A stretch of DNA of 64,000 bases from Leishmania donovani. Lineage: Eukaryota > Euglenozoa > Kinetoplastea > Trypanosomatida > Trypanosomatidae. This document shows, piece after piece, positions 22,155 through 32,390 of the stretch. The position numbers and the translations under genes were made by a program. How positions within the stretch are numbered: the first letter of the stretch is position 1; the number at the start of each line of letters is the position of its first letter. A model generated the notes under the pieces. It was not told the DNA's origin. It ran no database searches and was given only the letters and a program-made list of their open reading frames with translations. The stretch is from the NCBI RefSeq assembly GCF_000227135.1, contig NC_018263.1, positions 2,260,259-2,324,258 on the forward strand, in the 5' to 3' direction.

Positions 22155-25100
22155 TTACAGGTACTCGATGAGGTGCTGAAGCCGCGCAGTCTGCCCTTGC
22201 ACCACGCGACTAAGCAGCGGCCAACGCACCTCGCCGAGGTCCTTCACGAGACTTCGCAGTGTGCGAACGAGGCGCTCGGTGGAGTGCCGCACCCCCTGGA
22301 GCACCGCTGCCGTGTACAACATTCCAGGGGCGCGGCTCGCATTTTGGATGAAGTCCTGCACCGTCAGGGCGTAGGCCGTCAAGGCAAGCTGCACAGTCTC
22401 GAGATGCACCGATTGCACGTCTGTCGCGACGTCGACCTGGCCGTCCACTGCGAAGGAGTCATCCACGTCAGTAACGGTGTCAGCGTCGCCGACAAGCGGC
22501 CCCCTGCTGGGGGACCGCGTAACGCTCGACTCGCGCGATGCAAGGTTGGTGTAGCCCACATTCGGGGAGCGCTCGAGTCCAGCGCCACCGGGTGCAGTCG
22601 CGGCGGTGACCTTCCGGAGAACCTGCAGCTCCCGCACGGTGAACTGGCGCAAGAGGTCCAGCGAGTACACAAGCGACGTGGCTGTCGAGGCGGCGGCCAC
22701 GGCGCCGTCGGTGAGGTTGGCGGGGCTCGCCAGCTCCGCCGTCTGCCCTAGCAGCTCTAATGGAAACACAAAGGCTGCCAGCGTGGCGCCATCACGGGGA
22801 ACGGCATAGGATGCCTGCTTCAGCAGGATTGTAAGCTCGTTGCGCAGCACATACGCCTGGGCGATCGTGATCCGCCTGCCTTCACTGATCACGGCCTCCG
22901 CACTCGGCACCGACACCACGCATTGCTGGTGTAAGTGAGGTTGGCGGAAAAACACAAAGCCTGCCTGAACACACGGCGTGAGTTTCTCGAGGAGGACGTT
23001 CTGAGCCGCCAGCACTGCGGCAAGTCGTGTGCACGCGTCCACCTCTTCCACCTCCCAGAGCAGCAGCCCGCCCCGGTCGCCTCCGCGCCCGCCGGCGAAG
23101 GCGCTAAGAGCAGCAGCAAAGCGCGGGCTGCTCAGCAGCGCCGCTTTTAGAGATGGCACCCAACCTGACGCGATTGCGTTGTACTGCCCGCGCACTGACA
23201 CAATCGTGCACCACAAGGAGAGGAGTGCAAGCCAGCACACGTTCCACGCTAGACGCAGGTGCCGCTGCGCGGCCGTATCGTAAACAGAGGAGGTGGAGAA
23301 CTGACCTATCGCCTGCAGGAAGCCGAGAAGAACATCCTCGTCCACGAAGCCCAACACCGCCGTTTGCCCGCCGCAGTGGGCAATAACACAGGTAACGCAC
23401 TCCACAACGCGCACAAAACGGAGAGTGTCGGCGTTGCTCGGCTGCGTTGGCTGGACAAATCGCGCGAGGCGCGACGCAACCTGCAGCAAGGTCGGAAGCA
23501 GGCGACTGACGAGCACTGCGTCGCTACCCCTATCAGAGCGTGGCCGACTGAAGACGCGTGTGCAGCCGTTCACCAGCTTGTCCAGCACGTCCAGCGTCTC
23601 TGGCGTCCAGGAGGATTGCCGCAGCTTGCCGTACAGGGCACCCTGCACCATCCCCATCAACTCATCCACGGCAGCGCAGGCGGCAAACGTGGCCAGTGGA
23701 AACGCAGTGACAACTGGGAGCACCCCCTCCAGGACAAACATGTTCCTGCGATTCGCCTTGGCAAACGCCACCAGACGCCGCAGTGAGTGCTGCGCGGTCG
23801 GCCTCATTTCGAAGAGCTCGGTTGCGTCGCCGCCGACAGCCGTCTCCAAGATACTCGCGGCCGCCTTGGCGAGACGCAGCTGCTGCTGCACCTGACGCGT
23901 GAGGAATGAGGCCAACAGTGGCGATCCCGGCTGGCAGGACAGCACCGACTCAACGGCGCACTCGAGCAGCTGTTGGGTTCGCTTGACGAATAGGCCTGCC
24001 GTGCTCGTGTCAACGCCACTGAGCCACAATAGCTGCTCAAGCACAGTTGCCAAGTCTGCCATTGTGTCCAGCTGTGCGGCAAGGTTGTTGAGCCGGCGAT
24101 CGTCACCGGTGCCGCGGAAGAAGCGTGTAGAGGCGGTGCCCACGGGGAAGAGCCGCTGGCACGCCGCGAAGACCTCGACGTTTTCGCTAGACAGGGTTTG
24201 CAAAAAGGTCGTCGTATTCAGTAGCTCACCATGGGCACGGGCAGCAGTGGCAGCAGCGAGAGCCGTTGGCACAACACAGCGACTCAGAACGCTGCCCTGC
24301 GATACTCCATGAAGAAGGGTGTCAATGCTGTCGCGAGAGCTCCCACCTGCCAAACGTCTCGATGCCGTCGTTGCGCCGCTGCGCGGAAAGACAACACTGG
24401 CGCTGACGTCCGGGTTTTCGCCCAAGATCATACTCGTCGCCTGCCGCACCAACCAGTTCGTCTGTTCGTCATAGTCCACGTCGCACCGCTCCGCATCGAA
24501 CAGGCTGTGCACACGCTGCATAGCGGCGGCGCCGTGGCGGAGCAGTTGATCCATGATATCCGTGTACGCAGCGAGCACCTTGCTACGGGCAGCCTGCAAC
24601 GGACGAGCTGCTGCCGTTGCGAACGGCGACGGGGGCGCCAGCGTTGACCGGCGCTGCTGCTGCGGTGGAGCGGGGGTGCTGTCTCGAGTTGAAGCGGTCG
24701 CTCTGCTGCTGCCATCCACCTCTCCGCCGCCGGCGTCGTCCACAGCTGAGCTAGCCTGCCTCGACCTGGACAGCTCCAGCGCGACTCTCGCATTCACATA
24801 GGCCACACAGGCCACCGCCAACGTCGCCTCCTCCCACTCGCCCCCATCGCGGCCAGGGTTCGTCCTTGTCGCGTTGATGTCCTCGCGTGGCATGAGGGAC
24901 AAAATCTCCTGCACCTCCACAAGCCTTGACATACCGCTGTACCGAAGGATGTTCAGCGCGAGCGCCTTCTCGTACAAGGCCGCCTTGTCTGAGCGCACCG
25001 TTGCCACCAGCAACTGCATGAGCGGCAGATCTGCCGGCTGCGCCGCTGCCCGGCTAACGCCGCCGCTGCCACTGTGGCCGTCGTCACCCAAGCTTTGCCC

Positions 25101-28100
25101 CTGTGCAGCAACCTCACTAGCGTCGTCGTCCTCGCATACCACACGCTTCGCTGGCCCAAACAGAAAGAGGAATAGCGCCGGGCACCACATGGCCATTGCC
25201 TGCACCACCTCCACTCGCATTGCATTCGAGGGCGACCCCAGGCTGTCCTGCTGCACCTGCAACACCCGCTGGGTAACCATGACGACCTCGCACGGAGACA
25301 GGTGTGAACGGAACGTCCGGAGCATGAACTCCGAGGTGTGATGGAGGGCGGTTGCATGCAGGGCTGCTACGAGAAGCTCCGTCACAACATGATGCACCGG
25401 CGCCAGGGAATCCTCGCAAAGCAGCTGCAGGAGTACGTGCACCCCGCTGCGCGAACGACGGCCACCACCACCCTGGCACACCTCGGCCATCACGCTACCA
25501 CCGCTGCCGCGCCCTTGGGGGCCCCACCGTGCAGGAAAGACGGTCGTCGCGACCAGCGCAGGCGCGCGGTAGAGCAGCACGGCTTTGTAGAGGAGCGAGG
25601 CGGTGGCACACACGGAGCACCACGTCGACTCCCCGCCGGCCACCCAGTATCCCCTGGCGTACGCGTTCGCCAATGTGTCGAGCGCCTCTCCCAGGCGACC
25701 AATAAGCTGTGGCAGCTGTGGCACCGTCACGCCACCAAACACCGCCGCGTCCTCGGAATGGTCCTCCACCAAGGTGAAGATGGTGTGTACCAGTGTGGTG
25801 GCCGTCGCCTCACCATCGGAGGAGCAACTAAAGGCGCCTGACGGCAGTTCCGCAAGCAACGAAACGAGACGGCCAGGCGCTGCAGGAGACAGTTGGTACA
25901 CGGTACGGCACAAATGCTGGTAGAGCTGCACACAAGCACGCAGGTCGGCCTCGACGTACTCATCGCCCAACCGCAGCGCTGCCCAGTGCGACGGAGCCAA
26001 GAGCTGCGCCATTATATCGCCTAAGGCATCCACGGCAGATGCGTAGCGCTGCAGCAGGCTGTACGCGAGCCGCTTCATCCTTAGCGAAGGGCTTGGCGCC
26101 TTGATAATGGTTGTCACCACCTGGTTCACGAGGCCGATCAAATGCGTGGCGCCGGTCTCTGCCTCCAGTTGCTGCAGCGAATGCGGAAATCGACACATGA
26201 AGGCGCACAAGAGCGTCGTCGCAGATTCGCAGAGCAGACGCTTTGGCCGATCGCGCAGGCTCCACTGGTCTGCGGAGTGAGCGAGGGCGGAGGCTAGGCT
26301 TGCACGCAGGAGATCCATGCACAGGGCGAAAAGGTGGCGCCCCGTTCCTGACGCCGCGACTGGTGGGTCTGTTGTCTCAGCGGCGCGGTCCGAGGCGGCG
26401 CCGTTGCCAACCGCAGCACTGCGAGGAGAGTGGGGTAGGTAAAAGAAGAGACGGAGTTCTCCCAGAGAGCCCAGCAGCGACGGCAGAGCCGATGTCACGT
26501 ACGCCAGCAAAGACAGGTAGAAGACAAAGCTGCGGGGAGAATCGGTCTCCGCCTCGCACCGTGCTAGGAAGGATTCTGGGGTGCCATCCGCGTCGCTAAG
26601 CGCGCCATCGCCTTCCGCAAAGCCACCGCTGAGATGAAACGCAGAGTAGGTGCTACTCTCCTGCCCTCCCTGCCGGTTCGACTCTGGCGTGTCGTTGTCC
26701 ACTCCTGCGGCACCGAGAACGGGGTGTCGCATCAGTGACTCCACCGACGGTGCGGCCGATCGCGCGGAGCGCCAGCCCACCTGTCGGTTAGCGGGAAGAG
26801 TTGCGCTTGACGACCCTGCTAGGATCGACTTCGGAGCACTCAGCACCGGCACTTTCAACGCCATCGACTCCTCCTGCGCGTAAGAGCACTCGTACCGGGT
26901 GAGGGCGCGATGCAGAAAACTGATAAGGCTCATATAGCTCTCCGAGTACGCCGTCCACGTTGCCCCGTACACGCTCACAGCACGGCTAATGTGGAGCAGC
27001 GTATCAGCCGTGCAGTAGCACCACGCCGCCTCCGACATGACTGACAAGAGGCTCTGCATGGCGTATCCGTGTACCCACGTGCTGATTCGCCTGATCACAG
27101 AGACAGCGGCGGCACCGTCAGTGCAGCTGACAATGTCCGCAGCGGCGTCATACAAGGTGGCCTTGCGAAGTACCTCGAGTGCGCGGCACTGCCACGTCTG
27201 CGTCATCTGTGGAAATGACGTCGGGAGCGCTGCCATGAAGGCCATGTGCGCCATGTTTGCCCGTGCTGCAGCGCCGAGTTCGAGGTTTTGCAGCGCGTCC
27301 TCAAGCACCTTGTGGGACAGACAACCCGCCTGAAGAATGCAGAAAGCGGTGAGAGAGGCAACGCTGCGACGCAGGTAGGCTGGGCGATGCGCCGCTGCCC
27401 TGACAAGTTCGGTGCCCATGTCTCTGTTGACGGCGTACAAGGACGCCAGCGCCTCTTCGGCGACTACGAGGCTGGACGATACCGTGTCGCTCGGGTCCGC
27501 CATCCTCGCGTGGTACGCGATCAGGAGCAGAACGTCGCAGTAGAGGGACAGCGCCGCGTCTTCGCCGGCTTGCGCGCCAAGCGACGATGCATGCCCACCG
27601 CAACGCAGCCACAGTGTCTGCATATGCTCTGCAGCCGTCGCAGCAAACCGCCCGTCTGTGAGCAAGGTCAGTAGGCGCCCAAAGTTGCGCGAGCGCTGGT
27701 GCGCTCGGCGGGATCGCTGCAGAATCGCGCTCAATACGCTCAGCACCTTTGTTAGAGAAGCGAGCTCACGCGCCGAAGACTGCTGTTGCGGCGACTCCTC
27801 GAGCAAGTGCAAGGCATGTGAGCGCACTTGCCGCTTTGAGACGGACGACTGCATCGGCAAAGACACGGCGGAGCCGTTCAGTCCTGGCAACAACGAGATG
27901 GAGCTGTTGCTGGAGGCATCGCTCAAGACAGAGTAGGGTGCTGCCGCGAGTGTTTCCACTATGTAGTCACTTTCGTCTACGTGGTCCTCACCCGCGTCGC
28001 CATCTGCCGAGCTTCCCATACGAGGGAGCAGAGCCACTGCCAAACTTGGTGCCTTGACCTCTCGGCAGCTGAAGAGGTTCGCCAACGACTCAAGTACGCT

Positions 28101-28271
28101 GAGCTGGGTGCCCGTCCTATCCGCACATGACACGCCCAACGTGCTCGGCTGCTGCGATGACGCTACACCAGAACGAGGTGCTGCCTGACGGGCTGTCTGC
28201 GACGCGTCCAGGGACGCAGGCAGCAGAGACGCCGCTGCCGAGGGGGCCGCATCTGCGCCGAAGAGAGACAT
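22155..28271 (-). CDS. Giant alpha-helical protein, 2038 aa; candidate scaffold nucleoporin
   Basis: Largest gene of the window. Starting at MSLFGADAAPSAAAS, the first roughly 80 residues are Ser/Ala-rich and probably disordered. The rest is mostly amphipathic helices with Leu/Ala-rich repeats and no transmembrane cluster, the appearance of an alpha-solenoid. A low-complexity Ser/Pro/Gln linker lies at about residues 1160-1220 and a Ser-rich acidic stretch at about 1900-1945. No enzymatic motif is visible. Size and all-helical content match the Nup188/Nup192/Nup205 class of inner-ring nucleoporins, which trypanosomes possess, but HEAT-repeat trafficking or cytoskeletal proteins would look similar. 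The 63 codons upstream of the chosen ATG lie across a likely splice acceptor (28373-28374). The gene is certain; the nucleoporin suggestion is a guess. Confidence 0.85.
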   Translation of the reverse strand: MSLFGADAAPSAAASLLPASLDASQTARQAAPRSGVASSQQPSTLGVSCADRTGTQLSVLESLANLFSCREVKAPSLAVALLPRMGSSADGDAGEDHVDESDYIVETLAAAPYSVLSDASSNSSISLLPGLNGSAVSLPMQSSVSKRQVRSHALHLLEESPQQQSSARELASLTKVLSVLSAILQRSRRAHQRSRNFGRLLTLLTDGRFAATAAEHMQTLWLRCGGHASSLGAQAGEDAALSLYCDVLLLIAYHARMADPSDTVSSSLVVAEEALASLYAVNRDMGTELVRAAAHRPAYLRRSVASLTAFCILQAGCLSHKVLEDALQNLELGAAARANMAHMAFMAALPTSFPQMTQTWQCRALEVLRKATLYDAAADIVSCTDGAAAVSVIRRISTWVHGYAMQSLLSVMSEAAWCYCTADTLLHISRAVSVYGATWTAYSESYMSLISFLHRALTRYECSYAQEESMALKVPVLSAPKSILAGSSSATLPANRQVGWRSARSAAPSVESLMRHPVLGAAGVDNDTPESNRQGGQESSTYSAFHLSGGFAEGDGALSDADGTPESFLARCEAETDSPRSFVFYLSLLAYVTSALPSLLGSLGELRLFFYLPHSPRSAAVGNGAASDRAAETTDPPVAASGTGRHLFALCMDLLRASLASALAHSADQWSLRDRPKRLLCESATTLLCAFMCRFPHSLQQLEAETGATHLIGLVNQVVTTIIKAPSPSLRMKRLAYSLLQRYASAVDALGDIMAQLLAPSHWAALRLGDEYVEADLRACVQLYQHLCRTVYQLSPAAPGRLVSLLAELPSGAFSCSSDGEATATTLVHTIFTLVEDHSEDAAVFGGVTVPQLPQLIGRLGEALDTLANAYARGYWVAGGESTWCSVCATASLLYKAVLLYRAPALVATTVFPARWGPQGRGSGGSVMAEVCQGGGGRRSRSGVHVLLQLLCEDSLAPVHHVVTELLVAALHATALHHTSEFMLRTFRSHLSPCEVVMVTQRVLQVQQDSLGSPSNAMRVEVVQAMAMWCPALFLFLFGPAKRVVCEDDDASEVAAQGQSLGDDGHSGSGGVSRAAAQPADLPLMQLLVATVRSDKAALYEKALALNILRYSGMSRLVEVQEILSLMPREDINATRTNPGRDGGEWEEATLAVACVAYVNARVALELSRSRQASSAVDDAGGGEVDGSSRATASTRDSTPAPPQQQRRSTLAPPSPFATAAARPLQAARSKVLAAYTDIMDQLLRHGAAAMQRVHSLFDAERCDVDYDEQTNWLVRQATSMILGENPDVSASVVFPRSGATTASRRLAGGSSRDSIDTLLHGVSQGSVLSRCVVPTALAAATAARAHGELLNTTTFLQTLSSENVEVFAACQRLFPVGTASTRFFRGTGDDRRLNNLAAQLDTMADLATVLEQLLWLSGVDTSTAGLFVKRTQQLLECAVESVLSCQPGSPLLASFLTRQVQQQLRLAKAAASILETAVGGDATELFEMRPTAQHSLRRLVAFAKANRRNMFVLEGVLPVVTAFPLATFAACAAVDELMGMVQGALYGKLRQSSWTPETLDVLDKLVNGCTRVFSRPRSDRGSDAVLVSRLLPTLLQVASRLARFVQPTQPSNADTLRFVRVVECVTCVIAHCGGQTAVLGFVDEDVLLGFLQAIGQFSTSSVYDTAAQRHLRLAWNVCWLALLSLWCTIVSVRGQYNAIASGWVPSLKAALLSSPRFAAALSAFAGGRGGDRGGLLLWEVEEVDACTRLAAVLAAQNVLLEKLTPCVQAGFVFFRQPHLHQQCVVSVPSAEAVISEGRRITIAQAYVLRNELTILLKQASYAVPRDGATLAAFVFPLELLGQTAELASPANLTDGAVAAASTATSLVYSLDLLRQFTVRELQVLRKVTAATAPGGAGLERSPNVGYTNLASRESSVTRSPSRGPLVGDADTVTDVDDSFAVDGQVDVATDVQSVHLETVQLALTAYALTVQDFIQNASRAPGMLYTAAVLQGVRHSTERLVRTLRSLVKDLGEVRWPLLSRVVQGQTARLQHLIEYL

Positions 28272-28372
28272 AGTGGGTCCTTCTCGACAATGATAGCCAA
28301 TACGGTCCAACAATCTAGCGATCACACAGGCATGCACACACAAGCGACCACGGCAGGTAAACCAGCAGGGAG

Positions 28373-28391
28373 CTAGAGGGAGAAGGAGGCG
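28373..28391 (-). promoter_or_regulatory. Probable trans-splice acceptor for the 2038-aa gene
   Basis: The coding strand reads CGCCTCCTTCTCCCTCTAG, a classic polypyrimidine tract with AG at 28374-28373. The leader to the ATG at 28271 would be about 100 nt. It also places the 63 upstream open codons largely outside the mRNA, supporting the chosen start. Confidence 0.55.
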
Positions 28392-29200
28392 CTGCTGCGA
28401 ACACGAGGCCCACAAGCACTCTAATTTGCAACGAACAGTCCACACACAACGCCTCCGCACGCCTGCTTTGAGTCCACGATGTGTGACCTGATTTCGCGCA
28501 AACTGCTTTTACAGTATATGTATATATATATATATTTTTTTTTTCGTTTCAGCTTGCTTGTATGCAGCGGAGTCGGATGGGGCGGTGTGCCGCGAACGAG
28601 CACATGCACGCCGCTTTGCTTTCCCGCTGCTTGCTTAGGTGGCGGCTACAACGGCAAAAAGGCAAAAGAGAGAAGACGCTGTGCTGATGATTTCAAGTCG
28701 ATCGTCGCGCCTCGTTACAAATGTGCGTCGGCCCTTTCCTCGTATTATCCTGCCTTAGGCACACTTCCCTTTGGGTTTGTTTGTTTTCTCTTCGACCGTT
28801 CCGTGTGGAGAGAGAAGAGGGCAAACCCGACGCGAGCCACGACGGGAGCCGTGGAAGAAAGATTGGGAGGGCAACGGTGGCGGCATGACCTCCAGTAGTG
28901 CGAGGCGGGGAAGAAAAAGCCCACCTTCAGAAAATGCAAGACGCACACATAGACCTCTTTAGAACCGGTGCCCATGGCATCCGCTGGATGCCGTACTGGG
29001 AAGAAGCGCACACGCACACGCGCGCCAACCAAATATCTGGCAAGCGCGGGTACGCTGATGGCCTGCATCGCGTCATTATTTTCTCTTACGAATAATATCG
29101 CATCATTCCATGTGCATGCTGCGTCACATCCGCCTCCCTTTGGACCATGTCCATGTCTTAGTACATAAGAGAATAGTTGCGATGGCGGTGGGTGGGAAAA

Positions 29201-29781
29201 CACCCCACGAGGGCGTCAGGGTGTTGCACATTCTCTCTCTGTCTCTCTGTGCGTGTGTGTNNNNNNNNNNNNNNNNNNNNNNNNNNNNNNNNNNNNNNNN
29301 NNNNNNNNNNNNNNNNNNNNNNNNNNNNNNNNNNNNNNNNNNNNNNNNNNNNNNNNNNNNNNNNNNNNNNNNNNNNNNNNNNNNNNNNNNNNNNNNNNNN
29401 NNNNNNNNNNNNNNNNNNNNNNNNNNNNNNNNNNNNNNNNNNNNNNAGGATCCACATGATGGGTAAAGCGCGAACGCCACTCGAGCGTGCACCCCATCCC
29501 CTGGCCCCTTACACCACCTACTGGTCAGGGGAGCCGGAGTGCCACCTCCGAGGGGATGCATCGTGTGGCGACCGACATGAGCGGTGAGGCTCTGGGGCGG
29601 CCTGCGAAGCGGGTGGGTTGGCTGCGGTCAAGGCAGAGCCCATGCTTGGATGACTAGGCCGTCGCATTGCTGTAGCACACGTGTGTCTTCGGCTGCTTCG
29701 CACCACGTCACGGACCTGTGGCAGGCCGGGGGTGGGGGTGTTAGAGCGGTGCTCGACTTGTGTGCTAGGGCGGAAGGAATA
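29201..29781 (+). repeat. Dispersed repeat A, copy 2 (SIDER-like), inverted relative to copies 1 and 3
   Basis: Reverse-complement match to copies 1 and 3, with 186 N inside (29261-29446). Copy 1 predicts about 197 nt for the missing part (10478-10674), in good agreement. The right end is GGAAGGAATA next to a short A-rich stretch. It lies between the phosphotransferase and 2038-aa genes, antisense to transcription. No convincing target-site duplication was seen. Confidence 0.75.
29261..29446. other. Assembly gap, 186 N
   Basis: Undetermined bases inside repeat A copy 2. The left edge is a GT-microsatellite. Confidence 0.99.
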
Positions 29782-30311
29782 GATTGAAGAAAAGAGCGCC
29801 AGGGACGAGGTGCGACTCTGGTCAACGAGGGCGGCATGCTCGTGTTGCTAGAGTGAGTCACCTGGAAACGAGAACAGAGCGCATGAACACACACAAAGAA
29901 AAAGAGGCGCACCCTCGTCACTTGAAATCCCCAAGGAGTTACTGTGCGCGGTGATATTTCGCGAAAGGCACGTGAGCCTGCTAGGCCCATCGCTCACAGA
30001 CACAATTACAAACGCAACGATGTGTGTGTGTGTGTATGTGATTTTCTGTAGCCTTCAGCTTTACATTACGGCGACGCTGATAGGTGTTGGCGCCCTTACA
30101 GGGCATGCATACCGAGAGCCTTCCCACCACGAAGAAGGAGAGCGCGCGACTACCAAGTCGCAGAACTGGCCTTTCCACCAAGCGTAGACAACTGCTTATG
30201 GGAGAGGACCACAACATCAGAAACAAAGCGGGGGGGGGGTCGTCGCTGTTTAGAGAACTTGTCTTTTCAACTGTTGAGCTCATGGGCACGAGGGCAGACT
30301 TCTAGCCTGCT

Positions 30312-31565
30312 CTAATCTGACTTATTTGGCTTTATGGTCATAATAGAGATACTGAGGTAGCGGGCGATCTGGGTGAACGCGGAGAGAATCATGTGGCCGT
30401 ACTGCATCGCGGCGAACACGGCCAGCCCCGTCAGCGTCCAACCGAGAAGTGTTTCCACCAAATCATGCGACACAGCCGCATCGCCAGCGTAGTGCATCGC
30501 CGATGCCGCTGCCAGGGCAACGAAGAAGAAAACGATGTGCCAATTCACAGTTCTGTACGGCATGGCGCTGAGCCGCGCCAGCGTCAGCCGCGTTACCGTA
30601 ATGGACATGAGCAGGCCATAACTGATCTCCATCGCAAACGGAAAACGCACCGTCAAGTTGGGGAACACCACGAACACGTGCACCGCCAGCGCCGTCATCG
30701 TGACGATCGGAGCTAGCGCGAGCATGGGCATCACCTTCGAAGCGTGCACCGTTGGCCGAAGTACAGCGTGTACTACATTCACGAGAATCGTGAAAGGACA
30801 TGAAACCAGGAATAAGATAAAGAGGACACTGCGGACGGACTCGATGTGAACGGTGCCGTTGCAGCCAGGAAAAAACCGGGACAGCACTGGCGGGTATGCC
30901 ACATCATACGGTCCGACAGCCGACGTATCCCAGATAGACTCGCCATACACACCCGAGACGATGAAGAGCACGCAGTTGAGGATGATGCCCTCCGCCGGGC
31001 CATTTACATAGCCCAGGTCGAACGTCCCGGTGCTGAACTGCTCCCAGATCACGGTGAACAGGCTCATGGATGAGATGGTTGAGAGCCAGAAGCGCTCCAC
31101 GGGCGTCATGTAGGTGGCAAGGCTCACGTTGAGCAGTACAAACGGAGTGAGGAAGGCGTCACAGCCGTGGTCAAAAAGCTCGCCGAGCGGGCTACCGGTG
31201 CCGGTGCGGCGCGCTTGCTTGCCATCAATGGCATCTAGGGTTTGGTAGGCGAAGAGCGCGAAGGCAGCGTAGTATAAGCACCAGCTGGGGTACACGCCCC
31301 CCTCAAAGAAGTAGTAGTATAGCAGCAAGGCCGTTGAGGACATGCCGATGAGAAACCCCGTAAACGTGATGCAGTTTGGCGCGACGGTCATGGGAACAAG
31401 GTTCACGACAAAGTTCCAGTATCGCTGCAGGACATACCGGCTCACTATGGAGAGGTCCGTGCTGGAGTACTTGTACTTCCTCAAGTTGGGCAAATACGCC
31501 GGCGGAATATACTCATTTTCGAGCGGGTTGATGCTCTCGTGCCGTGCCGTCGACTTCCGGGGCAT
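30312..31565 (-). CDS. CDP-alcohol phosphatidyltransferase, choline/ethanolamine phosphotransferase type, 417 aa
   Basis: Last enzyme of the Kennedy pathway: transfers phosphocholine or phosphoethanolamine from the CDP-activated base to diacylglycerol (or alkyl-acylglycerol) in the ER membrane. The complete CDP-alcohol phosphotransferase signature is present at residues 114-136: DGKQAR, then G128, D132 and D136 (D-G-x2-A-R-x8-G-x3-D-x3-D). The preceding segment NLVPMTVAPNCITFTG is the usual N-terminal conserved region of eukaryotic CPT/EPT proteins. Several hydrophobic membrane spans follow (for example ALLLYYYFF near residue 80 and SVLFILFLVSCPFTILV). The length is typical (about 390-420). 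Sequence reading alone cannot tell ethanolamine-only from dual-specificity enzymes. It starts at MPRKSTARHE; a polypyrimidine tract and AG lie upstream. Confidence 0.92.
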   Translation of the reverse strand: MPRKSTARHESINPLENEYIPPAYLPNLRKYKYSSTDLSIVSRYVLQRYWNFVVNLVPMTVAPNCITFTGFLIGMSSTALLLYYYFFEGGVYPSWCLYYAAFALFAYQTLDAIDGKQARRTGTGSPLGELFDHGCDAFLTPFVLLNVSLATYMTPVERFWLSTISSMSLFTVIWEQFSTGTFDLGYVNGPAEGIILNCVLFIVSGVYGESIWDTSAVGPYDVAYPPVLSRFFPGCNGTVHIESVRSVLFILFLVSCPFTILVNVVHAVLRPTVHASKVMPMLALAPIVTMTALAVHVFVVFPNLTVRFPFAMEISYGLLMSITVTRLTLARLSAMPYRTVNWHIVFFFVALAAASAMHYAGDAAVSHDLVETLLGWTLTGLAVFAAMQYGHMILSAFTQIARYLSISIMTIKPNKSD

Positions 31566-31611
31566 CTTCGCTCTCCTGCCTTTTTTCTGTAAAAGGGGGT
31601 TGAGCATACAC

Positions 31612-31672
31612 CTTGGTGACAAGTACGGTGGCGGCGAAGAGGGATGGAGAGGGGACTGGGGAAGGGGCGGGA
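31612..31672 (-). promoter_or_regulatory. Probable trans-splice acceptor for the phosphotransferase gene
   Basis: A roughly 35-nt C/T tract on the coding strand (31636-31672) precedes a first clear downstream AG at 31613-31612, leaving a leader of about 46 nt before the ATG. Confidence 0.4.
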
Positions 31673-32390
31673 CCTCACAAGAGAAGCGACGGTTGAAGTG
31701 GAAGGACGTATGTGACCCCCGAAAAAAGGGAAGAGGGGAAGAGAAGTAAGGATAGTATGTGTATGTGTATCTCGGGAAGGGGAGGAGGGTGCCTTAGGGT
31801 GGTGGTGGTGGTGGGGTATTCATTCAGTAGCACTGAACTCAGCGTAAGGACAAAAGGGAAGGGGGTGGTCTGCGTGAGAGACAAGCACGCAAACAGAGAA
31901 TGAGAGAAAGAGGCAGGCAGGGAGGCACACAGGCGGGGAGAGAGAGAGAGAGACAGAGAGGGAGGGAGAGATGGGGAGCCGAAAGCGTCGCAACAAAAAA
32001 AAAAAGTATGAACGAAACGCACACAAGAAATTGGGGGGGGGCAGAAAGACAGACAAGGCAGCCCCTCAACAAAAATGTGTGTTGATGTGTGTGTGTGTGG
32101 GGGGGGAGAACGGCGCACACGTTCTTGAGCGCACCTGCACTCTAGTAAACACGTTCGCGTCAGCCACAGGATCTCTCAAAGGGATATAAGTACTAATCGA
32201 AATCGCATGGGGCTCGTGATAATGTTCTGAACAGAAGCTCAACGATTTTGTTTCTGCTGACGATGCTGTATTTACCAGACGGCTACTTTAGCTAGTAACG
32301 CAACCCTCTTTGCCACGGTGTTTCTAGTACCCGCACAGTGCCACAGAAGGGTCGTGCGCGATGTGCTCTCTAACGTGATTGTGAACGCGC

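Larger units (their letters stand above)
28272..30311. other. Spacer between the 2038-aa and phosphotransferase genes
   Basis: Contains the giant gene's 5' leader, a TA run, repeat A copy 2 with the 186-N gap, and a GT run near 30018-30033. No gene seen. Confidence 0.75.
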
